From: FEN-299 sp963717945
GTDB taxonomy: Bacteria; Acidobacteriota; Vicinamibacteria; Vicinamibacterales; Fen-181
Direction of reading: 5' to 3'
Length of the DNA stretch: 64,000 bases
Assembly: GCA_963717945.1 (NCBI GenBank)
Contig: CAVQXT010000001.1
Location: forward strand, 62,001 to 126,000
Shown: positions 1 through 9,298 of the stretch, piece by piece
Layout: each line of letters starts with the position of its first letter
Position numbering within the stretch: the first letter of the stretch is position 1
Notes under the pieces: generated by a model
What the model saw: only the letters and a program-made list of their open reading frames with translations
What the model was told of the DNA's origin: nothing
Databases searched by the model: none
Made by a program: the position numbers and the translations under genes

Positions 1-2
1 GG

Positions 3-899
3 CGTTTCGTGCAAGGCCTGTTCACGCCCGGCGTGTTTGCCGTCACCATCGCCTACATCCACGAGCAGTGGCCGCCGTCGAGCGCCGGCGCGGCCACGGC
101 CGGCTACGTCAGCGGCACGGTGGTCGGCGGCTTCTCGGGCCGTCTCATCGCCGGCATCGTGGTGGCCGACGCCAACTGGCGCGCGGCGTTCCTCGTGCTC
201 GGCGCGATCAACGTCGCCGCGGCCTGCCTCATCGCGGCGCGGCTGCCGGCCGACGCGCGCGCCGGCCGGGCGCGGGCCGGGCACTCCCGCCTCCAGGCCG
301 TGCTCGGCCTGGTCGGGAACCCGCAACTGGCGAGCGCCTACGCGGCCGGGTTCGGCGTGCTGTTCTCGCTGGTGGCGATGTTCACCTACGTCACCTTTCT
401 CCTGGCCGCGCCCCCGTATAGCCTCAACACGGTCGCGCTCGGCTCGGTGTTCTTCGTCTACCTGATCGGCGCCGCCATCACCCCGCTGGTCGGTCCGGTC
501 ATCGACCGGCACGGGCATCGCCGCGGCATGGCGGTCGCGGTGGCGTTCGGGATCGCGGGCGCGCTGACCACGCTCGCGGGCCGCCTGCCGATCATCCTGG
601 CCGGCCTCGCGCTCTGCTCGACCGGCGTGTTCATCGCCCAGGCCGCGGCCAGCAGTTTCGTCGGCGCCGCCGCGTCGCGCGACCGCGGACTGGCGGTCGG
701 CCTCTACGCCACCTTCTATTACGTCGGCGGCAGCGTCGGCGGCTCGCTGCCCGCGCTGTTCTGGGCGCGCTGGGGATGGCCGGGCTGCGTGTTCATGGTC
801 GTCGCCGTCCAAATGGCCCTCGCCGTCGTCTCAATGACATTCTGGCCCAGCGGGCCGGCGGGGGGTCGCCACACGGGACACGGCCTGGACCTGGCTTGA
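3..899 (+). CDS. MFS transporter, 5' truncated by window edge
   Basis: The reading frame is open from base 3 and ends at the TGA before 900, so only the C-terminal three quarters or so of a 12-helix major facilitator superfamily permease is present. Alternating hydrophobic helices are obvious, as are small-residue helix packing (Gly/Ala-rich stretches) and a charged cytoplasmic loop, DRHGHRRG, matching the MFS loop motif between helices. The general pattern resembles the YnfM-like DHA1 drug/sugar efflux group. Substrate cannot be read from sequence. The gene stands alone, followed by a repeat-bearing spacer, so context gives no help. The tail after the last helix is a short low-complexity Gly/His segment. 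Confidence 0.8.
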   Translation, partial: RFVQGLFTPGVFAVTIAYIHEQWPPSSAGAATAGYVSGTVVGGFSGRLIAGIVVADANWRAAFLVLGAINVAAACLIAARLPADARAGRARAGHSRLQAVLGLVGNPQLASAYAAGFGVLFSLVAMFTYVTFLLAAPPYSLNTVALGSVFFVYLIGAAITPLVGPVIDRHGHRRGMAVAVAFGIAGALTTLAGRLPIILAGLALCSTGVFIAQAAASSFVGAAASRDRGLAVGLYATFYYVGGSVGGSLPALFWARWGWPGCVFMVVAVQMALAVVSMTFWPSGPAGGRHTGHGLDLA

Positions 900-973
900 A
901 ATGTGACGGAGGGCGACACGGCCGGGATATGATAGGTGTCTGCCGGACGGGGCAACTGGCAGCGCTGGTACCG

Positions 974-1042
974 CGCACGGCTGAAGCCGTGCGGTATCCG
1001 ACCAGGACTTCGCTCCGATAGCGCAGGGCTTCAGCCCTGCGC
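974..1042. repeat. double-hairpin intergenic element, copy 1
   Basis: Two palindromes are joined by a short spacer: GCACGGCT-GA-AGCCGTGC at about 975-992 and a GC-clamped palindrome centred on GGGCTTCAGCCC at 1021-1042. The same pair, in the same order, recurs at 11235-11337. It lies between the MFS gene and the lipoprotein gene, just upstream of the latter's start. Confidence 0.75.
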
Positions 1043-1074
1043 CTCACGGCGGGGCACATCGATTGGAGAGCGAG

Positions 1075-1503
1075 ATGAGGTGGTCGGGTATTCGTTCACT
1101 GCTGGTGGTCGCGCTCGTCGCGGCAGCGCTGGCAGGCTGCTCTTCGGACACGGGGACGACGCCCACGCCCCCGTCCGGCCCGATCACCGAGACGTTGACC
1201 GGCACTCTCTTGACCAGCGCCACGAGCTACCACACCCTCACCGTGAAGACCGGCCAGGTGACCGCGACGCTGACGGCACTCTCGCCCGGCGCCACGCTGA
1301 AGCTCACCCTGATAATCGGCGTGTACAACCCGTACTATGGGACCTGCACCCCGGTGGCGGGCAACGACGCCGCAGGCGTCGGCATTCCGGTGATGGGCCT
1401 GGCGACAGCCACGACCAACCTCTGCTTCTCACTCGGCGACCCCGTCCCCGTCATCCCTGCCGGCGTCACCGAGAACTACACCATCACCGTTGTGCATTAC
1501 TGA
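1075..1503 (+). CDS. small secreted lipoprotein, function unknown
   Basis: Starting at ATG 1075 (GGAG 6-7 bases upstream) the protein has a charged N-terminus, a hydrophobic stretch and the lipobox LAGC around residue 20, followed by a Ser/Thr/Pro-rich linker. This predicts a lipoprotein anchored in the inner or outer membrane. The remaining ~115 residues are beta-rich and Thr-rich, with a pattern like the pre-peptidase C-terminal type domain (ETLTGTL, AGVTENYTITV). An upstream in-frame TTG at 1063 is possible but sits before the ribosome-binding site. I do not recognise the family firmly. The downstream spacer is repeat-filled, and nothing suggests an operon. Confidence 0.65.
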   Translation: MRWSGIRSLLVVALVAAALAGCSSDTGTTPTPPSGPITETLTGTLLTSATSYHTLTVKTGQVTATLTALSPGATLKLTLIIGVYNPYYGTCTPVAGNDAAGVGIPVMGLATATTNLCFSLGDPVPVIPAGVTENYTITVVHY

Positions 1504-1504
1504 T

Positions 1505-1760
1505 CGGCTTACGGCTTACGGCCTACGGCTTACGGCTCACGGCTTTCGGCCCTCGGCCTGTTCCGCTGCCAGCTGTCCCGGTCCCCGTCCTCCCTCCGTG
1601 ATCCGCTCTCAGCCTGAGATATACTCGCTCTCCGGGCTTGCCCTGAGCCTTGAGCCCTGAGCCTTGAGCCTCCGAGCTTGAGCCCTGAGCCTTGAGCCTT
1701 GAGCCTTGAGCCTTGAGCCTTGAGTCTCCGAGCTTGAGCCCTGAGCCGTAAGCCGTTCTT
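1505..1760. repeat. heptameric tandem repeats, CGGCTTA and TTGAGCC types
   Basis: Bases 1505-1560 are successive 7-base units of the CGGCTTA type. Bases about 1635-1752 are 7-base units of the TTGAGCC/CTGAGCC type, with TCCGAGC variants at intervals, and the last unit changes into GTAAGCC. Together they fill most of the spacer between the lipoprotein gene and sppA. No coding is apparent. Confidence 0.85.
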
Positions 1761-1775
1761 CCCCCGGAGGTCCCC

Positions 1776-3536
1776 GTGGCCATCAGACGCGGAGTCGGAC
1801 TCGTTCTCGCGCTCGTCCTCGTCGCCTGCCTCATCTCGTTCGGCGGCCTGCTCGCCGTCTGGATGGTCGTCGGCGCCGAGCCGTCCATCCCGTCGCGCTC
1901 GACGCTCGTCCTGCGCGTGGACGGCGACCCGGTCGAAGGCGGTCCAGACGAGGGGTTCGCCCAGTTCCTGCCCGTGCGCCGGGCCCGCAGCATCCGGATG
2001 CTCGTCGAGAACATCCGCAAGGCCAAGGTGGACCGGCGCGTGGCCGCGATGATCGTGCGGCCGACCGGGCTCTCCTCGCCCTACACGGCCATGGTCCAGG
2101 AACTCCGCGACGCGATCCTCGACTTCCGGCGCTCGGGCAAGCCCGCGGTGGCCTTCCTCGACGACGGGGAGCAGATCGACTACTACCTCGCCACCTCGTG
2201 CGACCGGATCTACCTGCTGCCGTCGAGCCCGCTGCAGCTCATCGGCTCGGCCAGCTACGAGGTCTTCCTGCGCGGCACGCTCGACAAGGTCGGGGCCTAC
2301 GCCGACCTGATGCACATCGGCGCCTACAAGACCGCGTCCAACCAGCTGACCGAGAAGACGTTCACGCCGGCGCACCGCGAGATGGCGCAGTCGCTCAACG
2401 ACGAGAACTACGACCAGCTGGTCAAGGCGATCGCCGACGGCCGGAAGAAGAGCGAGGCCGACGTCCGCACGCTGCTCGACGAGGGGCCGTTCCTGCCGGA
2501 GGACGCGCTCGGCGTCGGCCTCGTCGACGACCTGGCGTACGAGGATCAGATCGGCGAGAAGGCGAAGATCCCGTTCGGCCGCGGCAAGACGCTCGAGCTC
2601 GACGACTACGACCGGGTGAGCGCCGCGTCGCTCGGCCTCGGCCGGGGGCCGCGGATCGCCGTCATCTACGCCGCGGGCACGATCGTCTCGGGCCGCAGCG
2701 GCTACGACCCCCTGAACGGGTCGGTGCTCGGCGCGGACACGCTGATCGACTACATCCGCAAGGTCCGCGACGCGCAGGACATCAAGGGGATCGTGCTCCG
2801 GATCGACAGCCCCGGCGGGTCGGCCGCGGCGTCCGACGCGATCTGGCGCGAGCTGGTGCTCATGCGCGACGCGAAGCCGAGTCGCCCGTTTGTCGTCTCG
2901 ATGTCGGACCTGGCGGCCTCGGGCGGCTACTACATGGCCGTGGCCGCGCCCGACATCGTCGCCGAGCCCGGCACGCTGACCGGCTCGATCGGGATCTTCG
3001 GCGGCAAGTTCGTCACCGGCGGCGTGTTCGCCAAGCTGGGCGCCAACGTCGAAGGGGTGAGCCGCGGGGCGCACGCCGACATGAACTCGCCCACGCGCCC
3101 CTACACCGACGCCGAGCGGGCGAAGGTCGGGCAGCAGCTCCAGGCCTTCTACGATCAGTTCGTCGAGCGCGTGGCGGCCTCGCGGCACATGACGCCCGAG
3201 CACGTGGACTCCCTCGCGCAGGGGCGCGTGTGGACCGGCCGCCAGGCGAAGCAGAACGGCCTGGTGGACGCCATCGGCGGCCTCGAGCGGGCGGTCGCGA
3301 TCGTCCGCCAGAAAGCGAAGCTGCCGGGGACGGAAGTCGAGCTGGTGGTCTACCCGACGCGGAAGTCGCTCTACGAGATCCTGACGTCGCAGTTCAGCGG
3401 CTCGGAGGAGCAGACGCGCCTGGCGGCGCTGCTGGGGATTCCCGAGCGCCGTGCCCTCGGCCGGATCACGGCGCCCTGGACGCTGTTCAGGAGGGGAGAG
3501 GCGCTGGCGTTGATGCCGTTCGAACTGATCCCGTAG
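1776..3536 (+). CDS. sppA: signal peptide peptidase SppA, 67K type
   Basis: Membrane-bound serine protease that degrades cleaved signal peptides in the inner membrane. The 586-residue length matches the long double-domain form. An N-terminal membrane anchor spans about residues 8-32. The catalytic lysine is K185 in GAYKTASN in the first S49 domain, and the nucleophile Ser382 lies in AASGGYYMA in the second, after the conserved RIDSPGGSA loop. GTG 1776 is preceded by GGAGG at good spacing. The stop TAG runs directly into a 7-bp repeat array shared with the convergent foldase gene. No sign of damage. Confidence 0.95.
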   Translation: MAIRRGVGLVLALVLVACLISFGGLLAVWMVVGAEPSIPSRSTLVLRVDGDPVEGGPDEGFAQFLPVRRARSIRMLVENIRKAKVDRRVAAMIVRPTGLSSPYTAMVQELRDAILDFRRSGKPAVAFLDDGEQIDYYLATSCDRIYLLPSSPLQLIGSASYEVFLRGTLDKVGAYADLMHIGAYKTASNQLTEKTFTPAHREMAQSLNDENYDQLVKAIADGRKKSEADVRTLLDEGPFLPEDALGVGLVDDLAYEDQIGEKAKIPFGRGKTLELDDYDRVSAASLGLGRGPRIAVIYAAGTIVSGRSGYDPLNGSVLGADTLIDYIRKVRDAQDIKGIVLRIDSPGGSAAASDAIWRELVLMRDAKPSRPFVVSMSDLAASGGYYMAVAAPDIVAEPGTLTGSIGIFGGKFVTGGVFAKLGANVEGVSRGAHADMNSPTRPYTDAERAKVGQQLQAFYDQFVERVAASRHMTPEHVDSLAQGRVWTGRQAKQNGLVDAIGGLERAVAIVRQKAKLPGTEVELVVYPTRKSLYEILTSQFSGSEEQTRLAALLGIPERRALGRITAPWTLFRRGEALALMPFELIP

Positions 3537-3638
3537 GGACGAGGGACTAGGGACGAGGGAATAGGGATTGGGGACTAGGGACGAGGGATTAGGGACGGCG
3601 TGTCACGTGTGTCACAACTCCCTCGTCCCTCGTCCCTA
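3534..3638. repeat. inverted heptad array between convergent genes
   Basis: Units of the type AGGGACG/AGGGACT/AGGGATT repeat every 7 bases from the sppA stop to about 3597. A reverse-complement arm (CTCGTCC units) at 3619-3638 ends in the stop of the foldase gene. Both genes therefore terminate in the same TAGGGACGAGGGAC sequence read from their own strand. The arms can form a long hairpin and may work as a two-way terminator. Confidence 0.8.
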
Positions 3639-5564
3639 CTGCCCGATCACCCTCTGCAGATTCTCCCTGTTCACTTCGATCTTCATCCCCTGCCGCACCT
3701 TCTGCATGTAGGCGGTGAAGAAGCGGTCGCGGCGTTCGGTCCGCATGTCGCTGCGGAGCTGCTCGCGGCCGGCGGCCAGCTCGAACGGCGTGGGCTGCTT
3801 GTGCTCGAGCACCTTCAGCACCACCACGGCGTTGTCGGTGTCGATCGGCCCGCCCACCGCGCCCGCCGGCAGCGCGAACGACACGGCGTCCACCTGCGGG
3901 CTCACGCCGATCTCGGGCAGCGGGGAGTCGCGCGGGACGAGCTCGGTCGTCTTCAGGTCGAACCCGGCGGCCTTGGCCGCCTTGGCCAGGTCGGTCGAGC
4001 CCTTGAGCGACGCCGCCAGGGCCGCGGCCTTCTCGTGCGCCAGCGCCTTCGCCTTCTCCTTGGTGACGTCCTCCTTCACCCGTTCCTTGACTTCGTCCAG
4101 CGTCGGCAGCCGCGGGGCCTCGACGCTGGTCGGGGAGAGGAACACGTAGCCGCGCGACACCTGGATGGAGCCGCTCACCTGGCCGACCTTCAGCGCGAAG
4201 GCCTCGGCGGTGGCCTGCGGGGACGCCCCGAGGCCGAGCACCGGCTCGTCGCGCGTGAAGAAGCCCGACTCCTGCACCTTCAGGCCGCGCGCGGCGGCCA
4301 CCTTGTCGAGGTCCGCCGGCTTCGAGATCTCCTTCTCCATCGCCACCGCCAGGTCGGCGGCCTTCGCGCTGGCGCGCTCCCAGGCGAGCTGGTCCACGAT
4401 CTGCGGCCGCACCTCGTCGAGGGGCCGCGTCGCGGCCGGCTTCCGGTCGGTGACCTTGAGGATGTGATAGCCGTCGGCCGCCTTCACGAGGTCGCTGACC
4501 TCGCCCGGCTGCAGCTTGAACGCCGCCTCGTCGATCTCGGGCGCCAGCTTGCCCTTCGGGAAGAAGTCGAGGTCGCCCCCCAGCTTGGCCGTCGCCTCGT
4601 CCTCGGAGTACTTCTTGGCCAGGGCCGCGAAATCGCCGCCCGCCTTGATGTCCTTGAGCACCTGCTCGGCCTTCGCCTTCACCTCTTCGTCCTTCTTGCC
4701 GGCGGTCTTGAAGAGGATCTGGCTCGCGCGGACCTGCTCGGGCGTCGAGTAGAGCTCGATGTTGTCGTTGTAGCTGCGTTCGACTTCGCGCGGCGTGGGC
4801 TGCGAGGAAGCGCGCAGGCCGTCCACGTCCACGAGCAGGTAGCGGATCTTGCGCCGCTCGCCGATCCGGTACTGCTCCTTGTGCGCCTCGAAGTAGGCCG
4901 CGATATCCGCGTCGGTCACCGTCACGGCGGACCGGAACTTGTCGGCGGGGACGCTCACCATCTCGATCTTGACCTTCTCGTTCCGCCGCTGGAACTCCCG
5001 CGCCACCTCGGCGTCGGTCACCGAGATCCAGTCGGTCACGGTGGCGTAGAGCTTCTTGATGACCTGGTCGTTGCGCAGGCTCTGCTCGAACTGCTCCACG
5101 GTCATCGGCGGCCGCTGCATCCTCAGCATCGCCGCGTAGCGCGCCTGGCCGACGAACTGGCCGTTCTCCTGGAACGCGGGGTTGAGCAGGATGTACTGCG
5201 ACAGCTCGGCGTCGGAGACGTCGATCTTGAGGCGCCGGGCCTCGGCCAGCTCCGCCTCGTTGTCCACCAGCTGCTGGAGGATCTGGCGGTCGATCCCGAG
5301 CTGCTTCAGCATCTGCTCGCTGAGGTTGGCGCCGTAGGCGTTCCGGTACGCCTGGATCTGCGCCTGGTAGGCCCGCTGGAAGTCCGCGATCGTGATCGTG
5401 CGGCCGTTCACGCTGGCCACCATGTCGGTCGGCGAGCCGGTCGACCCGCCGCCATTCGGGTTCAGGAACGCGGGGACGTAGAAGATGATGAACGCCAGCA
5501 CAACGAGGCCCAGGCTCCACTTGAGCCAGCCCTTGTGACGACGCATCCGGTCCAGCATGGTCAT
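3636..5564 (-). CDS. SurA/PpiD-like periplasmic peptidyl-prolyl isomerase
   Basis: A membrane-anchored foldase of about 642 residues. The chosen start gives MTMLDRMRRHKGW, a basic cytoplasmic tail, then a single transmembrane helix (WSLGLVVLAFIIFYVPAF) and a periplasmic body, exactly the PpiD layout. The N-terminal SurA_N-like region is followed by a parvulin domain (QILFKTAGKKDEEV, GDLDFFPKGKLAPEIDEAAF, HILKVTDRKPA) and a second, more divergent rotamase-like region before a charged C-terminus. Known role of the family: assisting folding of exported proteins at the inner membrane face. The frame is open upstream to 5627, but the extra residues are not PpiD-like. It is convergent with sppA and stands alone. 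Confidence 0.85.
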   Translation of the reverse strand: MTMLDRMRRHKGWLKWSLGLVVLAFIIFYVPAFLNPNGGGSTGSPTDMVASVNGRTITIADFQRAYQAQIQAYRNAYGANLSEQMLKQLGIDRQILQQLVDNEAELAEARRLKIDVSDAELSQYILLNPAFQENGQFVGQARYAAMLRMQRPPMTVEQFEQSLRNDQVIKKLYATVTDWISVTDAEVAREFQRRNEKVKIEMVSVPADKFRSAVTVTDADIAAYFEAHKEQYRIGERRKIRYLLVDVDGLRASSQPTPREVERSYNDNIELYSTPEQVRASQILFKTAGKKDEEVKAKAEQVLKDIKAGGDFAALAKKYSEDEATAKLGGDLDFFPKGKLAPEIDEAAFKLQPGEVSDLVKAADGYHILKVTDRKPAATRPLDEVRPQIVDQLAWERASAKAADLAVAMEKEISKPADLDKVAAARGLKVQESGFFTRDEPVLGLGASPQATAEAFALKVGQVSGSIQVSRGYVFLSPTSVEAPRLPTLDEVKERVKEDVTKEKAKALAHEKAAALAASLKGSTDLAKAAKAAGFDLKTTELVPRDSPLPEIGVSPQVDAVSFALPAGAVGGPIDTDNAVVVLKVLEHKQPTPFELAAGREQLRSDMRTERRDRFFTAYMQKVRQGMKIEVNRENLQRVIGQ

Positions 5565-5751
5565 GGTTGAACTCGCCTCTCGAGAGAAGGTAGAGCGGCT
5601 GCCCGCTAGCGGCTCATATAGAACCACCTATGATACCCGTCGGCCGACAAATTGCAAAAATCCTCCGAATCGCGCGCCGGGCCACCGCGTGGCGTGTGAT
5701 ATATTTGCGTGGCAACGAAGGACTTAACGTCGTGCCGGAGGAGCCTGGGCG

Positions 5752-6903
5752 ATGACGACGGCCACGCGGCGCATCAAGACCCGGTCCCGTTCGGCCGCCG
5801 CACCCGGGCGGCCGGCCCGACAGGCGACGCGCCGCCGCTCCCGCACGGGCCCGAGGCTCGCGCCCGCGCTTCGTGAATTCGTGCGGGGGCTCGCCCGGCC
5901 CGGCCGTCGCGCCGACGTGCTGGCCGCGCTCATGCAGGCCACCGGCACCACGCGCGTGCCGGACCGGATGGCCGCGCGCCTGCTCGATCTCATCGTCGAG
6001 TGGTTCGGCGGCGAGGCCTGGGGGATCCTGTCGGTCCCCGAGAGCCGCGGCCTGCAGTGGCTCGCCGATCGCGGGGTGCCGCCCGGGCGCCGGCCGGCGA
6101 TGGCGGCGGCGGCCGAGCGTGCCGTGCACCGCGGGGCGATCGAGTGGTCCACGGAGGCCGCCTCGCCGCTGGCCTCGGGCGACCCGGCCGCGGCGCGCCT
6201 GGTGGCGATCCCCCTGAGGAACCACGGCCGGCCGGTCGCGGTGATGGTCGGGCTCGAAGCGAGCGGCGGGGCCGGCGCCGCCGACCGGCTGCCGGACCGC
6301 AAGGTGCTGGCGCCGCTGGCGGAATTGACCGATAAGATCTCCGGGGCGCTCGACACCGCGATGCGGCTCCAGCGGGCCAACGCGCTGTCGACGACCGACG
6401 ACCTGACGGGGCTGTACAACTCGCGGTTCCTCAACGGCGCGCTGCGCCGGGAGGTGAAGCGCTCGGTCCGCACCGGGCGGCCGCTCTCCTTGCTGTTCAT
6501 CGACCTGGACGGCTTCAAGGGGATCAACGACCGCTACGGGCACCTTTACGGCAGCCGGGCGCTGGTCGAGGCCGCCGAGCGCATCGCCTCGGCCGCGCGC
6601 GAGACCGACGTGGTCGCGCGGTTCGGGGGCGACGAGTTCGCCATCGTCCTCCCCGAGACGGACCGCGACGGGGCGATGCTGGTGGCGCGACGGGTCCGCG
6701 ACCGGGTGGCGGCGACGCCGTTCCTCTCGGACGCGGGGATCGCCTTCCCGCTGACCGCGTCGGTCGGGGCGGCGACGCTGGCCGCCGGCGGCACGCCCGA
6801 GGCGCTGCTCACCGCCGCCGACACGGCGATGTACCGCGTCAAGGGCCGCGGCAAGAATGGAATCGAGATGGCGGACCTCGTCCTGCCATCGCAGCAGGGA
6901 TAG
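5752..6903 (+). CDS. diguanylate cyclase with N-terminal GAF-like domain
   Basis: Makes cyclic di-GMP from two GTP. The C-terminal domain has DLDGFK (about 251-256), the YGH loop, and an intact GGDEF at about 292-296, so activity is expected. RETD five residues upstream of GGDEF is a complete RxxD inhibitory site, implying product feedback. Residues about 45-195 resemble a GAF-type sensor; the first 40 residues are a basic, Arg-rich, probably disordered tail. It ends only 9 bases before mreB, suggesting cotranscription with the cell-shape operon, an arrangement that could tie c-di-GMP production to growth or envelope synthesis (inference). Confidence 0.9.
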   Translation: MTTATRRIKTRSRSAAAPGRPARQATRRRSRTGPRLAPALREFVRGLARPGRRADVLAALMQATGTTRVPDRMAARLLDLIVEWFGGEAWGILSVPESRGLQWLADRGVPPGRRPAMAAAAERAVHRGAIEWSTEAASPLASGDPAAARLVAIPLRNHGRPVAVMVGLEASGGAGAADRLPDRKVLAPLAELTDKISGALDTAMRLQRANALSTTDDLTGLYNSRFLNGALRREVKRSVRTGRPLSLLFIDLDGFKGINDRYGHLYGSRALVEAAERIASAARETDVVARFGGDEFAIVLPETDRDGAMLVARRVRDRVAATPFLSDAGIAFPLTASVGAATLAAGGTPEALLTAADTAMYRVKGRGKNGIEMADLVLPSQQG

Positions 6904-6912
6904 GAGAGTTCG

Positions 6913-7938
<1,026 letters not shown>

Positions 7939-7956
7939 GGACGAGTTCCACCGTCC

Positions 7957-8802
7957 ATGACCCTTCCCGACATCCGCCAGCGTAGCGGCTACCTCCTCGT
8001 GGCGGTCGTCATCGGCCAGATCATCCTGATCTCCGCCCAGGTGAATTCGCAGTCCGGGGTGTCGCTGCTGCGGGCGGCCGTGTTCGGCGCCTTCGCCGAC
8101 GTGGAGCGGGGGACGGGCGCGGTGGTGCAGGGCGTGCGCGGCGTGTGGGACGGCTACGTCGCGCTGCACGGCGTGCGCGAGGCCAACGTGGCGCTCGGCG
8201 CGCGCGTGCGCGACCTGGAGGTCGCGCTGCAGCGCGAACGCGCGCTCGCCGCCGAGAGCAAGCAGCTGCGGCAATTGCTGGCCCTGCGCGACCGCGCCGG
8301 GCTCGCGACGCGCGCGGCCGACATCGTCGGGTCCAGCCCGACGGCGGACTTCCGCACCCTGACGATCAACCTCGGGACCGGCGACGGGGTCGGCGCCGAC
8401 ATGGCCGTCCTCGCGCCGGCCGGCGCGGTCGGGCGCGTCGTCACCCCCTCGCGCCACGCCGCGAAGGTGCAGCTGCTGGTGGACCGGAACGCCGCCGTGG
8501 CCGTGATGATCGCGCGGTCGCGGGTCCAGGGGATCGCGCTGGGCAGCGGCGAGAACACGCTGCGGCTCGAGTACGTGCCCGCGTCGGCCGATCTTGTCAA
8601 CGGGGACGAGGTGGTGACGTCGGGAATCGACGGCATCTATCCCGCCGGGTTCATCGTCGGGCGGGTCGAGGCGATCGAGCGGGCGGGCGGATCGTTCCGG
8701 TCGATCCGCGTGCGCCCGGCGGTGGATTTCTCGACGCTCGAGCAGGTTCTCGTGGTGATGGCGCGGCCGGCGCCGGCCGCGGCGGGGGAGAGGAACCCGT
8801 GA
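7957..8802 (+). CDS. mreC: rod shape-determining protein MreC
   Basis: Bitopic membrane protein linking MreB to the elongation synthases. One N-terminal transmembrane segment (about residues 13-30), a periplasmic coiled coil (about 60-105; ALGARVRDLEVALQRERAL), then the beta-rich MreC domain with family patterns such as VGRVV, QLLVDRNAAVAVMI and the switch-like VVTSGIDGIYPAGFIVG. The length of 281 residues is normal. Its TGA overlaps the GTG of mreD by four bases, indicating coupled translation. Confidence 0.95.
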   Translation: MTLPDIRQRSGYLLVAVVIGQIILISAQVNSQSGVSLLRAAVFGAFADVERGTGAVVQGVRGVWDGYVALHGVREANVALGARVRDLEVALQRERALAAESKQLRQLLALRDRAGLATRAADIVGSSPTADFRTLTINLGTGDGVGADMAVLAPAGAVGRVVTPSRHAAKVQLLVDRNAAVAVMIARSRVQGIALGSGENTLRLEYVPASADLVNGDEVVTSGIDGIYPAGFIVGRVEAIERAGGSFRSIRVRPAVDFSTLEQVLVVMARPAPAAAGERNP

Positions 8803-9293
8803 GCGCCCTGCGGGTGCTGGGACTCGTCGCCGCCGCCCTCGCCCTGCAGACGACGCTGGCCCGCTTCCTGGTGCGCGGGTCGATCGGCGTGGACCTGGTG
8901 CTGGTGGCGGTGGTGTTCCTGAGCCTGAGGGCCGGGCCGACGCCGGGCATCCTGTCGGGGACCGTGGCCGGCCTCGCGCAGGACGCGCTGACCACCGGCA
9001 TCGTGGGCATCGGCGGCCTCGGCAAGGCGGTGGTCGGCTACCTGGCGGGGACCATCGGGCGCGCGTTCATCGTCGCGCAGCCGCTGCCCCGGTTCCTGGT
9101 GTTCTTCGGGGCGACCCTGGTCGAGATGACCATCATCACGCTCTTCCACCTCATGCTCGAGCCCGGCCCGCAGACCGTGCCGGCCGGCGCGATCCTGGCC
9201 CAGGCGTTCGGCAACTCGCTGGTCGGCGTCGTCCTGTTCCAGCTGGCCGAGAGCGTGCCGCGGGCGATCGAGCGGAGGCGGGCGGGGCGGTAG
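8799..9293 (+). CDS. mreD: rod shape-determining protein MreD
   Basis: Polytopic membrane partner of MreC. About 164 residues with five or six hydrophobic segments and the family-typical GxxxGLAQDALTTG pattern (small-residue helix and acidic Asp). I place the start at GTG 8799, overlapping the mreC stop as GTGA; the longer open frame upstream is only the mreC shadow. It ends 5 bases before mrdA. Confidence 0.9.
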   Translation: MSALRVLGLVAAALALQTTLARFLVRGSIGVDLVLVAVVFLSLRAGPTPGILSGTVAGLAQDALTTGIVGIGGLGKAVVGYLAGTIGRAFIVAQPLPRFLVFFGATLVEMTIITLFHLMLEPGPQTVPAGAILAQAFGNSLVGVVLFQLAESVPRAIERRRAGR

Positions 9294-9298
9294 CGCGT